Source of the DNA: an uncultured Porphyromonadaceae bacterium
GTDB taxonomy: Bacteria; Bacteroidota; Bacteroidia; Bacteroidales; Coprobacteraceae
NCBI GenBank assembly: GCA_900545915.1
Contig: URAV01000004.1
Span: 1-64,000 of the forward strand
Length of the DNA stretch: 64,000 nucleotides
Direction: 5' to 3'
The notes below the pieces were generated by a model. It searched no databases, had not been told where the DNA came from, and was given only the letters and a program-made list of their open reading frames with translations. The translations under genes were made by a program, and so were the position numbers. Of the stretch, positions 35,537-42,986 are shown one piece after another (position 1 is the first letter of the stretch; each line of letters starts with the position of its first letter).

Positions 35537-35791
35537 CCGACGGTGTAAGGTGATATATGATTTTGGAGCATTTTTTTGAGTTTATTCGATTTTTTGCAGA
35601 AAATAAAGGAGAGAGGTATTCTAAGCACTTTTGAGAAAATATGTGAATGGATTTTTTTCTCTGAGTGTAAGATGCAAAAAGATAATTTCTTAAGAAATGT
35701 GTTCAAAACTATTATCTGTGAAAATTGTTTATCAAATAATAGGGATAAACTCTTAATATTGTTAATAGGTGTGTGAAATAAATTTGATCGT

Positions 35792-36904
35792 ATGTTACAA
35801 CTTTTTTCATTGTTGGCCTTGGTGTTATCCGCTTACCTTTCATTTTTGGTAATACCACGACTTGTGTTCGTTTCGGTAAAGAGAAGGTTATTTGATGTGC
35901 CGAATAGCCGGAGTTCACATACGAGGGCAGTTCCCCGTTTAGGCGGAATAATATTTTTACCTTGTATGATGTTTTCGTATGCTTTTGTATTAGGGCTTCG
36001 TGAACTGAATGGAGTCGGAGTGGCAACAGAGTTGAGGGAGTCGCTATTACTTGAAATGCTATTTTTGATATGTGGTCTGACAACGATCTACGGGATTGGA
36101 GTTTTGGATGATCTTCGAGGGGTTACTTTTCGTAAAAAATTTGTGGCGCAGATTCTCGCTGCAATCTTTTTCCTTTTCGGGGATATTCATATAGACAATT
36201 TACACGGAATATTCGGGATATATGAGTTACCAGTAGCAGTATCTTATCTGTTGACAATATTTATAACGGTTTTAATTATAAATGCGATCAATTTGATCGA
36301 CGGTATCGATGGTTTAGCTTCCGGATTGAGTAGTGTAGCTCTTTCGGTATATGGATTTTGGTTTCTCTCTTCAGGATTGTATGCTTATGCTATGTTGGCA
36401 TTTTCACTGTTAGGATCAGTTATGATATTTTTCTTGTATAATGTTTTTGGTAGGAGAATGAAATTATTTATGGGAGATACCGGATCTCTGATTTTGGGTT
36501 ATTGTCTTGCATTTCTTGCTATACGATTCTGTCAGCTTAACGCTACGCCCGAGTTTGGAGTAGTAGGTGCTCCTATTATAGCATTTTCGACACTTTTTAT
36601 TCCTATATTTGATGTTTTCAGAGTATTTATTGTTCGGATAAAACATGGCAAATCACCTTTTCTTCCGGATAAAAACCATATCCATCATAAGCTATTGGCA
36701 TTAGGTATGTCTCATCGGCAGGCGATGTTAACGTTGTTGATTGCGTCTTCTATGTTTATAATTCTCAATTGGTTTTTAGTTAAGATTCTCGGAGAAACCG
36801 TGATGTTTCTGTTCGATATATTTTTAGGGTTGTGTTTGGTATATGGCTTGCAGCGTTTTATAGTCGATAAAGAACGAAAATTGGTGAAGCGTGAAGTCCG
36901 GTAA
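35792..36904 (+). CDS. Initiating glycan phosphotransferase (WecA/MraY-like, UDP-HexNAc:polyprenol-P)
   Basis: A 370-residue polytopic membrane protein with the full set of MraY/WecA motifs: LGGIIFLP with the early arginine-rich loop, the aspartate pair region LDDLRG, NLIDGIDG at 167-174, FMGDTGS around D229 and the cytoplasmic HIHH at 296-299. It would link a HexNAc-1-phosphate to undecaprenyl phosphate and so start the repeat unit made by the cluster upstream. It lies in the same direction, but after an 850-base gap and behind its own candidate promoter. WecA-like is preferred over MraY because the gene is not in a cell-wall cluster. Confidence 0.87.
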   Translation: MLQLFSLLALVLSAYLSFLVIPRLVFVSVKRRLFDVPNSRSSHTRAVPRLGGIIFLPCMMFSYAFVLGLRELNGVGVATELRESLLLEMLFLICGLTTIYGIGVLDDLRGVTFRKKFVAQILAAIFFLFGDIHIDNLHGIFGIYELPVAVSYLLTIFITVLIINAINLIDGIDGLASGLSSVALSVYGFWFLSSGLYAYAMLAFSLLGSVMIFFLYNVFGRRMKLFMGDTGSLILGYCLAFLAIRFCQLNATPEFGVVGAPIIAFSTLFIPIFDVFRVFIVRIKHGKSPFLPDKNHIHHKLLALGMSHRQAMLTLLIASSMFIILNWFLVKILGETVMFLFDIFLGLCLVYGLQRFIVDKERKLVKREVR

Positions 36905-36918
36905 GAAAATTTGGTCGA

Positions 36919-36940
36919 CAATTTTTATTCCTAAAAATTG
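36919..36940 (+). other. AT-rich inverted repeat after the initiating transferase
   Basis: CAATTTTTA and TAAAAATTG form a perfect 9 bp inverted repeat around a four-base loop, 15 bases after the stop codon. A second hairpin with one G-U pair follows at 36944-36972. No clear T-run follows either, so terminator function is uncertain. Confidence 0.35.
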
Positions 36941-37126
36941 ACTTTCCAGAATATCTTTCGGTTATTTTGGAATAAGGGAGCGACAATTAAAGCGTGTATT
37001 CGTTAATCCTGAGCTTGAAAATAATTTTTTAAGTTCTGAGTTAGAGAAGGTAAAGACATTTTTTTATAAAATTGGCGATCTCCGAATTTTAAATATGCCA
37101 GTTTTTATTATTCAGACTTTTATTTA

Positions 37127-37134
37127 TATCTTTG
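37127..37134 (+). promoter_or_regulatory. Candidate -7 box of the GDP-sugar genes
   Basis: TATCTTTG matches the TAnnTTTG consensus and sits 23 bases ahead of the ATG of the mannose-1-phosphate guanylyltransferase gene. No matching -33 box is evident. Confidence 0.5.
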
Positions 37135-37156
37135 GATATTCTGAGATAAATATATA

Positions 37157-38200
37157 ATGCAAAATAATCATGTGGTAATAATGGCCGGAGGGGTAGGCAG
37201 TCGTTTCTGGCCGATGAGTACACCCGAACATCCCAAGCAGTTTATTGACGTGTTAGGATGCGGACGCACATTGTTACAGCTTACTGTTGACCGTTTCAGC
37301 GGGCTTGTTCCCATGTCCAATTTTTGGGTAGTTACCTCTGCCCGATATAAATCTTTAGTGGAAGAACAACTTCCGGATATTCCTCGTTCCAATATATTGT
37401 TCGAACCATGTATGCGTAATACTGCGCCTTGTATTGCCTATGCCGGCTGGAAGATTAAACGACGTTATCCCGAAGCGAATGTAGTGGTGACCTCTTCAGA
37501 TCATATGGTAACCGATGTTGAAGAATTCCGCAGAGTTATTGCAAAATCGCTTGATTTTACATCAAAATCGGCATCTATACTTACATTAGGAATGAAACCT
37601 ACCCGTCCCGAAACCGGATATGGATATATTGCGGCAGAAATAGAGGACGGTAGCGAGATAAAACCGGTAAAGGCATTTAAGGAGAAACCGACTCTTTCTG
37701 TTGCAGAAGAATATTTATCGGCTGGTAATTATTTTTGGAATGCCGGAATTTTTATATGGAATGTACATACACTTGAACGAGCTTTTCGAACTTATTGTCC
37801 GGCAATAGCTTCTGTTTTCGATATGTTGATCCCTCATTTTTTCGGGAATGATGAGCAGAAGAGAGTTGATGAACTTTTTCCGACTTGTGAAAGTATCTCT
37901 ATCGATTATGCCGTTATGGAAAAGGCTTCCGGAATTTATGTTTTTCCGGCATCGTTCGGTTGGTCAGACTTGGGCACATGGGGATCTCTTCATACCCGTT
38001 TGCCCCATGATACTCATCATAATGCATGTGTGGGAGAAAATGTGAAGTTGATAGAATCTGAAAATTGTATAGTGCATGTCCCTAAAAATAAAAAAGTTGT
38101 CATTCAGGGACTTGACGGATATATTGTCGCAGAAAAAAACGGAACGCTTTTAATCTGTAAACTTCAGGATGAACAGAGGATTAAAGAATTCTCAAAATAG
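37157..38200 (+). CDS. manC: Mannose-1-phosphate guanylyltransferase
   Basis: A 347-residue nucleotidyltransferase with the GTP-binding signature GGVGSRFWPMS at residues 11-21 followed by PEHPKQF, and later TRPETGYGYI, FKEKPT and FWNAGIFIW, all diagnostic of ManC-type enzymes. It makes GDP-mannose from mannose-1-phosphate and GTP. It lacks the fused isomerase domain found in some two-domain homologues. With Gmd and Fcl downstream, the product feeds GDP-L-fucose synthesis. The next gene begins 8 bases later. Confidence 0.92.
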   Translation: MQNNHVVIMAGGVGSRFWPMSTPEHPKQFIDVLGCGRTLLQLTVDRFSGLVPMSNFWVVTSARYKSLVEEQLPDIPRSNILFEPCMRNTAPCIAYAGWKIKRRYPEANVVVTSSDHMVTDVEEFRRVIAKSLDFTSKSASILTLGMKPTRPETGYGYIAAEIEDGSEIKPVKAFKEKPTLSVAEEYLSAGNYFWNAGIFIWNVHTLERAFRTYCPAIASVFDMLIPHFFGNDEQKRVDELFPTCESISIDYAVMEKASGIYVFPASFGWSDLGTWGSLHTRLPHDTHHNACVGENVKLIESENCIVHVPKNKKVVIQGLDGYIVAEKNGTLLICKLQDEQRIKEFSK

Positions 38201-38208
38201 TTTCCGGT

Positions 38209-39345
38209 ATGGGAAATAAAAAAGTATTTGTATCGGGTTGTTATGATATGCTACATAGCGGACATGTCGCTTTTTTTGAAGAGGCCGCCCGCTACGGTGA
38301 TTTGTATGTAGGCATAGGTTCGGACAAAACTATTTTTGAACTGAAAGCAAGAAAAACAATCAATACCGATGCCGAGCGTCTTTATATGGTAAAGGCTCTT
38401 CGCATGGTCAAAGACGCATGGATTAATAGCGGAAGCGGACTGTTGGATTTTGAAAAGGAATTGAGGGAGCTTAAACCCGATATATTTTTTGTAAATACTG
38501 ATGGAAATACTCCTTTGAAGGCACAGCTTTGTAAAGAATTGGGTATCGAATATATTGTAAGTAAAAGAATTCCTCATGGAAGTTTGCCTGTACGTTCAAC
38601 AACTATGTTGCGAAAAGAGTGCCGCATTCCCTATCGGATCGATTTGGCCGGAGGATGGCTCGATCAGCCTTATGTCAGCAGATATTATCCGGGTCCCGTA
38701 TTGACTGTCTGCATAGAACCGGATTATGAATTTAATGATCGTAGCGGAATGTCTACAAGTTCGCGTAAAAAGGCGATAGAATTATGGCAAACCGATATAC
38801 CCGCAGGAGATAAGGAAAAATTAGCCAAAACGCTGTTTTGCTATGAAAATCCGCCCGGAACTCCTTATGTAAGCGGTTCTCAAGATGCTTTGGGAATTGT
38901 TATGCCGGGATTGAATAAATATGAATATAACGGAGACTATTGGCCGGAGTCTATAGAAAGCAATCTTGATTTAGATATCTTAGAATGGCTTGAAAAATAT
39001 ATTTGGTTAGTACCTCTATATCCGAGAGTTCAGTCTTATAATGTTCTTGCCGATACACATATCGATGCGGTTTCGGCTAAAGCGTTGAGTGAGGCTGCCC
39101 GTCGTTGTTGGGATGCAGTCCTTAATAAAGACTTACAAAATTTCGGTGCACAAGTAAAAGCCAGTTTCGATGCCCAAATAGCGATGTTCCCCAATATGGT
39201 GAATGACGATATCTGGGCTCAGATAGAAGAATACCGAGATTCTGTATTAGGTTGGAAATTGAGCGGTGCAGGAGGTGGAGGATATTTGACCTTTATCAGT
39301 GAAAAACCTGTGGAACATGCTTTGCAGATTCGTATTCGCAGATAA
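38209..39345 (+). CDS. Fusion of a cytidylyltransferase-like domain and a GHMP kinase-like domain
   Basis: A 378-residue two-domain protein. Residues 1-135 form a nucleotidyltransferase with H16-S17-G18-H19 (the HxGH motif; GCYDMLHSGHVAFFEE) and GIGSDKT. Residues ~140-375 resemble GHMP sugar kinases: PYRIDLAGGW at 141-150, an SGMSTSS phosphate-loop-like string at 179-185 and GAGGGGYLTF starting at 353. The kinase-like half is shorter than usual (about 235 residues). A kinase/nucleotidyltransferase pairing recalls HldE and Fkp-type enzymes that activate heptose or fucose. Lying between manC and gmd, it may supply or salvage a nucleotide sugar for the same glycan. The substrate is unknown. Confidence 0.7.
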   Translation: MGNKKVFVSGCYDMLHSGHVAFFEEAARYGDLYVGIGSDKTIFELKARKTINTDAERLYMVKALRMVKDAWINSGSGLLDFEKELRELKPDIFFVNTDGNTPLKAQLCKELGIEYIVSKRIPHGSLPVRSTTMLRKECRIPYRIDLAGGWLDQPYVSRYYPGPVLTVCIEPDYEFNDRSGMSTSSRKKAIELWQTDIPAGDKEKLAKTLFCYENPPGTPYVSGSQDALGIVMPGLNKYEYNGDYWPESIESNLDLDILEWLEKYIWLVPLYPRVQSYNVLADTHIDAVSAKALSEAARRCWDAVLNKDLQNFGAQVKASFDAQIAMFPNMVNDDIWAQIEEYRDSVLGWKLSGAGGGGYLTFISEKPVEHALQIRIRR

Positions 39346-39356
39346 AAAATTTCACT

Positions 39357-39384
39357 TTTGATGTGTATAGATTTCTTATATTTG
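39357..39384 (+). promoter_or_regulatory. Candidate promoter ahead of gmd
   Basis: TTTG at 39357-39360 and TATATTTG at 39377-39384 resemble the Bacteroidales -33 and -7 boxes, though the 16-base spacing is shorter than normal. It lies about 58 bases before the gmd ATG. Confidence 0.45.
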
Positions 39385-39442
39385 CAACAAATGTTCGAAT
39401 ATGGGAATTTGAGGGATTAATAATTAATTGTTTAGTTTAAAA

Positions 39443-40519
39443 ATGAATACTAAAGTCGCTTTGATTACGGGAATTACCGGGCAGGACGGTTCGTTCCTTG
39501 CTGAGTTTTTATTACAAAAAGGATATGAAGTTCATGGCATCTTGCGTAGATCCTCATCATTCAATACCGGGCGTATAGAACACCTCTATTTTGATGAATG
39601 GGTACGTGATATGAAACAGCAAAGAACCATTAATTTGCATTATGGAGATTTGACCGATTCAAGTTCTTTAATTCGCATTATACAAGAAGTGCAACCCGAT
39701 GAAATTTATAATCTGGCAGCACAAAGTCACGTAAAGGTAAGTTTCGATGTCCCCGAATATACGGCCGATGCCGATGCGATCGGTACGCTTCGTATGTTAG
39801 AAGCCGTTCGTATTCTTCATCTTGAAAAGAAGACTAAAATCTATCAGGCATCCACTTCGGAGTTATTCGGTTTGGTTCAAGAAGTTCCGCAGAAAGAAAC
39901 AACGCCGTTCTATCCTCGTTCTCCATACGGTGTAGCAAAACAATACGGTTTTTGGATTACTAAAAATTATAGAGAAAGTTATGGTATGTTTGCCGTGAAC
40001 GGTATTTTATTCAATCACGAAAGCGAACGTCGCGGAGAAACTTTCGTTACCCGTAAAATATCTTTGGCGGTAGCCCGTATCAAACAGGGAGTACAAGATA
40101 AGCTTTATATGGGAAATCTCGATGCCCGTCGGGATTGGGGATATGCCAAAGATTATGTACAGTGCATGTGGATGATTCTTCAACATGAAACACCTGAAGA
40201 CTTTGTGATAGCGACAGGAGAGATGCATACTGTCCGTGAATTTTGTACGCTTGCTTTTGCTGAAGTCGGCATTAAGATTCGTTGGGAAGGGACAGGAGTC
40301 GAAGAAAAGGGAATAGATGAGGAGACCGGACGGATATTGGTCGAGGTCGATCCCAAATATTTTCGTCCTGCAGAAGTAGAGCAGTTGTTAGGCGATCCTA
40401 CTAAGGCCAAAACTTTATTGGGATGGAATCCTACTCAAACACCATTTCCCGAATTAGTGAAGATTATGGTAAAACATGATATGGAAAAAGTTGCCCGGAT
40501 GATCAAAAATAAACATTGA
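39443..40519 (+). CDS. gmd: GDP-mannose 4,6-dehydratase
   Basis: The frame is open from a TTG at 39428, but the ATG at 39443 gives the standard N-terminus MNTKVALITGITGQDGS, with the NAD-binding glycines G10, G13 and G16; 358 residues. The catalytic YxxxK is Y162/K166 (SPYGVAKQYG), preceded by ASTSELFG. The NHES-ERRGETFVTRK region is typical of Gmd. It converts GDP-mannose to the 4-keto-6-deoxy sugar. Its stop overlaps the fcl start (TGATG). Confidence 0.95.
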   Translation: MNTKVALITGITGQDGSFLAEFLLQKGYEVHGILRRSSSFNTGRIEHLYFDEWVRDMKQQRTINLHYGDLTDSSSLIRIIQEVQPDEIYNLAAQSHVKVSFDVPEYTADADAIGTLRMLEAVRILHLEKKTKIYQASTSELFGLVQEVPQKETTPFYPRSPYGVAKQYGFWITKNYRESYGMFAVNGILFNHESERRGETFVTRKISLAVARIKQGVQDKLYMGNLDARRDWGYAKDYVQCMWMILQHETPEDFVIATGEMHTVREFCTLAFAEVGIKIRWEGTGVEEKGIDEETGRILVEVDPKYFRPAEVEQLLGDPTKAKTLLGWNPTQTPFPELVKIMVKHDMEKVARMIKNKH

Positions 40520-41607
40520 TGGAAAAGAATGCCAAAATATTCGTAGCCGGTCACCGTGGATTGGTGGGATCTGCTATATTGAAAAATTTGCGAGAAAAAG
40601 GATATAAAAATTTTGTACTCCGTACCCATAAAGAATTAGACCTTTGCGATCAACTTGCCGTAACCCGTTTTTTTGATGCCGAAAAACCCGAGTATGTTTT
40701 CCTTTCGGCGGCTTTTGTCGGAGGTATTATCGCAAATAGTCTGTACCGGGCAGATTTTATTTATCGTAATTTGCAAATACAGAATAATGTAATTTATAAT
40801 TCGTATCGTACCGGAGTGAAAAAACTTCTTTTTTTAGGCAGTACGTGTATTTATCCTCGAGATGCCCGGCAGCCTATGGATGAGAGCGTATTGCTTACGT
40901 CTCCGTTAGAATATACAAACGAGCCCTATGCAATAGCCAAAATTGCCGGATTAAAAATGTGTGAGAGTTTCAATCTTCAATACGGTACTAATTATATTGC
41001 AGTTATGCCTACGAATTTATACGGACCTAATGATAATTTCGATTTAGAACGCTCTCATGTTCTTCCTGCTTTGGTTCGTAAAATTTGTTTGGGACGTTAT
41101 CTCGAGACCGGAAATTGGACGGCTATACGTTCCGATCTGAATAAACGTCCGGTGGAATCGGTCAATGGAGAATCTGCAGAGCAAGATATCCTTGCCATAT
41201 TGGATAAATATGGAGTGCGTAAGACGGAAAAAGGAAATGTTCAGGTCGAAATATGGGGAACAGGAAGCCCGATGCGTGAATTCTTGTGGAGCGAAGAAAT
41301 GGCAGATGCCTGTGTTTTCGTAATGGAAAATATCGACTTTGAGGATCTTAAGCCTAAAGATACGAAGGAGATACGAAATTGTCATATCAATATCGGTACC
41401 GGAAAAGAAATCAGTATCGGAGATGTCGCCCGTTTGATAAAAAAAACTGCAGGATTTGAAGGCGATTTGTATTTCAATGCCGATAAGCCGGACGGGACGA
41501 TGAAGAAGTTGACCGATGTTTCGAAATTGAATGCATTAGGATGGCATCATAAAATCGATATTGAAGAAGGTGTACAAAAAATGATCGACTGGTATAATAA
41601 TAATTAG
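40519..41607 (+). CDS. fcl: GDP-L-fucose synthase
   Basis: The ATG at 40519 overlaps the gmd stop codon and gives 362 residues. The Rossmann motif is GHRGLVGSAI (G11, G14, G17), the catalytic pair is Y137/K141 (EPYAIAKIAG) and GSTCIYPRDARQPM and MPTNLYGPNDNF are diagnostic. It epimerises and reduces the Gmd product to GDP-L-fucose. An insertion of about 40 residues near 205-245 (WTAIRSDLNKRPVESVNGES and following) is longer than in E. coli Fcl, but I recall it from Bacteroidales homologues. A strong terminator follows. Confidence 0.95.
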   Translation: MEKNAKIFVAGHRGLVGSAILKNLREKGYKNFVLRTHKELDLCDQLAVTRFFDAEKPEYVFLSAAFVGGIIANSLYRADFIYRNLQIQNNVIYNSYRTGVKKLLFLGSTCIYPRDARQPMDESVLLTSPLEYTNEPYAIAKIAGLKMCESFNLQYGTNYIAVMPTNLYGPNDNFDLERSHVLPALVRKICLGRYLETGNWTAIRSDLNKRPVESVNGESAEQDILAILDKYGVRKTEKGNVQVEIWGTGSPMREFLWSEEMADACVFVMENIDFEDLKPKDTKEIRNCHINIGTGKEISIGDVARLIKKTAGFEGDLYFNADKPDGTMKKLTDVSKLNALGWHHKIDIEEGVQKMIDWYNNN

Positions 41608-41614
41608 GTAAGAG

Positions 41615-41656
41615 CCTGATAATATTTTTCGATAAAAAATATTATCAGGATATTTT
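41615..41656 (+). terminator. Rho-independent terminator after fcl
   Basis: A 15 bp perfect stem (CCTGATAATATTTTT with its complement) around a four-base loop starts 8 bases after the fcl stop codon and is followed by TATTTTTG. Confidence 0.8.
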
Positions 41657-41707
41657 TGCGTTTTTTCCCGATTTGTTTTTCCGTTTTCGCTCGTCAGATA
41701 GTCGGCT

Positions 41708-41775
41708 ATCTTTCTCATAAAAACGACAAAACATCCTCGAAAGAAACTCTCAAAACTGACCATAACAAAATTTAG
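41708..41775 (-). repeat. Dispersed intergenic repeat, copy A (minus orientation)
   Basis: Read on the minus strand this stretch resembles 46008-46075 over about 67 bases, with roughly four in five positions identical. Shared strings include TAAATTTTGTT, GGTCAG, GAGTTTCTTT and a closing TTTTTA. A shorter relative is at 45057-45091. It lies between the fcl terminator and the T9SS genes. Confidence 0.55.
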
Positions 41776-41855
41776 GCAAATTCTAAGAATCGGTCTGATT
41801 TTTATACAGATATTTTTTTGAAAGCTTTTCTCGATTTTGATAAAAACATATAGAT

Positions 41856-41893
41856 ACACCCCAATCCCTTCCCGGAAGAAGAGGTTGGGGTGT
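41856..41893 (-). terminator. Terminator hairpin of the minus-strand T9SS gene pair
   Basis: ACACCCCAATCCC pairs with its near-complement at 41881-41893 around a loop. On the minus strand it follows the end of the T9SS gene by about 90 bases and is followed by a T-rich stretch. Confidence 0.55.
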
Positions 41894-41981
41894 TATCGTA
41901 GTAAACTTTCTAATGGTAGATTTTGTCGGTTGTCGTAATATTTCCTTTTCTTGATAGAAAATTAAGACAGACTTGAGGCAT

Positions 41982-42986
41982 TTAAAAAAGCACTTTCCCT
42001 TTTTCTTTTCCTGCTGTCACAAAATATAACCCTTTATTAAGAATCGGAATACGGTTGATCCCGGCATTCCCTTTGACCGAGAAAAGAAGTTCCCCGTTTA
42101 TACCATATATGTCGATCTGTTCTTCTTTAGGTAAAGTTATGAAGATATTTTGAGAATCCTTGCTGATTTTCAGTCTATTGGTTATAGATTCTTTTGATAT
42201 TCCCGATGCAGAGGAAGATATGACACTTTCCCAAGTAGCACCTACTCGTATTCCATCAACGATAATATCCTGCCCGGTATGGCTTGCGCGGAACATCAGT
42301 CCGGCAGGGTATATATCTCCATTAGAAGCATTATCGGATAAAGGACCTAATAAAGGTTTGTCCGGTTCTTGATTCTGTATGCGGTCTAAAAGGTATAAAG
42401 AAACTTTATCATTATTATCTCCGGGTACTATTTGGTATTTGATTACGAGGAGATAGGTCTCTCCGATTACGACAGGTTTATCGGTCGTATAGACTGCTTT
42501 TTGATTATCATAAAAAGATAAGCCGATATTTAGCTTTGAATCGAAATCAGAGTTCTTTTCACCGTATATTCGTCCGTTGAAGGCAAATTTGGTATCTGTC
42601 CCACCGGCCCAACTCGGCATGTTTCCATCCCATAAAGTGAAAAAATACTGGCTTTTAAGATTGCTGTTGAACTGAACGAGAAAAGATACGTAGACACACC
42701 CTTCCGATATTTGCGGGAATGTATGCCGGGCGGCATTTTTATTTCCTTCTTCTATCTGTAATCCGTTTCCGATACCCGATCCGGCATATCCTTCGAATGT
42801 CAGTCCCGGACAAACTTTCAGGTACGGATTATCGTTTTCGAACAACCAGCCATGTTTGCCTATTTCATCACCTATGGGATATTCAAAATTTTCTATCCAT
42901 ACAGGAGTTTGAGCGATGATATTGAAACTGAAAATGAAAAAAGCGTGGAAAAGCCACGCTTTTTTCGATAATATGAATTGATTCAT
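41982..42986 (-). CDS. Secreted T9SS cargo protein with a jelly-roll-like domain
   Basis: A 334-residue protein with a signal peptide (about residues 1-25, ending IIAQ). A central beta-rich domain of ~220 residues begins WIENFEYPIGDEIGKHGW, resembling choice-of-anchor/LamG-like concanavalin folds. The C-terminal ~65 residues (IDIYGINGELLFSVKG, then KGLYFVTAGKEKGKVLF) match a T9SS type A sorting domain. Such proteins are exported through the outer membrane by the PorSS and may be anchored to surface polysaccharide. Its ATG overlaps the upstream stop codon (TAATG at 42986), so translation is coupled to the 562-residue partner. Ligand unknown. Confidence 0.75.
   Translation of the reverse strand: MNQFILSKKAWLFHAFFIFSFNIIAQTPVWIENFEYPIGDEIGKHGWLFENDNPYLKVCPGLTFEGYAGSGIGNGLQIEEGNKNAARHTFPQISEGCVYVSFLVQFNSNLKSQYFFTLWDGNMPSWAGGTDTKFAFNGRIYGEKNSDFDSKLNIGLSFYDNQKAVYTTDKPVVIGETYLLVIKYQIVPGDNNDKVSLYLLDRIQNQEPDKPLLGPLSDNASNGDIYPAGLMFRASHTGQDIIVDGIRVGATWESVISSSASGISKESITNRLKISKDSQNIFITLPKEEQIDIYGINGELLFSVKGNAGINRIPILNKGLYFVTAGKEKGKVLF

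Larger units (their letters stand above)
34939..35791. other. Long intergenic gap between the glycan cluster and the initiating transferase
   Basis: About 850 bases with no convincing gene. It contains one arm-like copy of the AGAACCTGTCTAAATT string (35058-35073) also found in the hairpin at 56021-56074. It also holds a weak terminator (35105-35126), a candidate -7 box (35529-35536) and a long leader up to 35791. Two short frames, at 35557 and 35576, are not supported by any family resemblance. Confidence 0.5.

Noticed and set aside
35576..35776. A 66-codon frame ahead of the initiating transferase
   Set aside because: No ribosome-binding site or recognisable family; low-complexity AT-rich codons. 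Treated as leader sequence.
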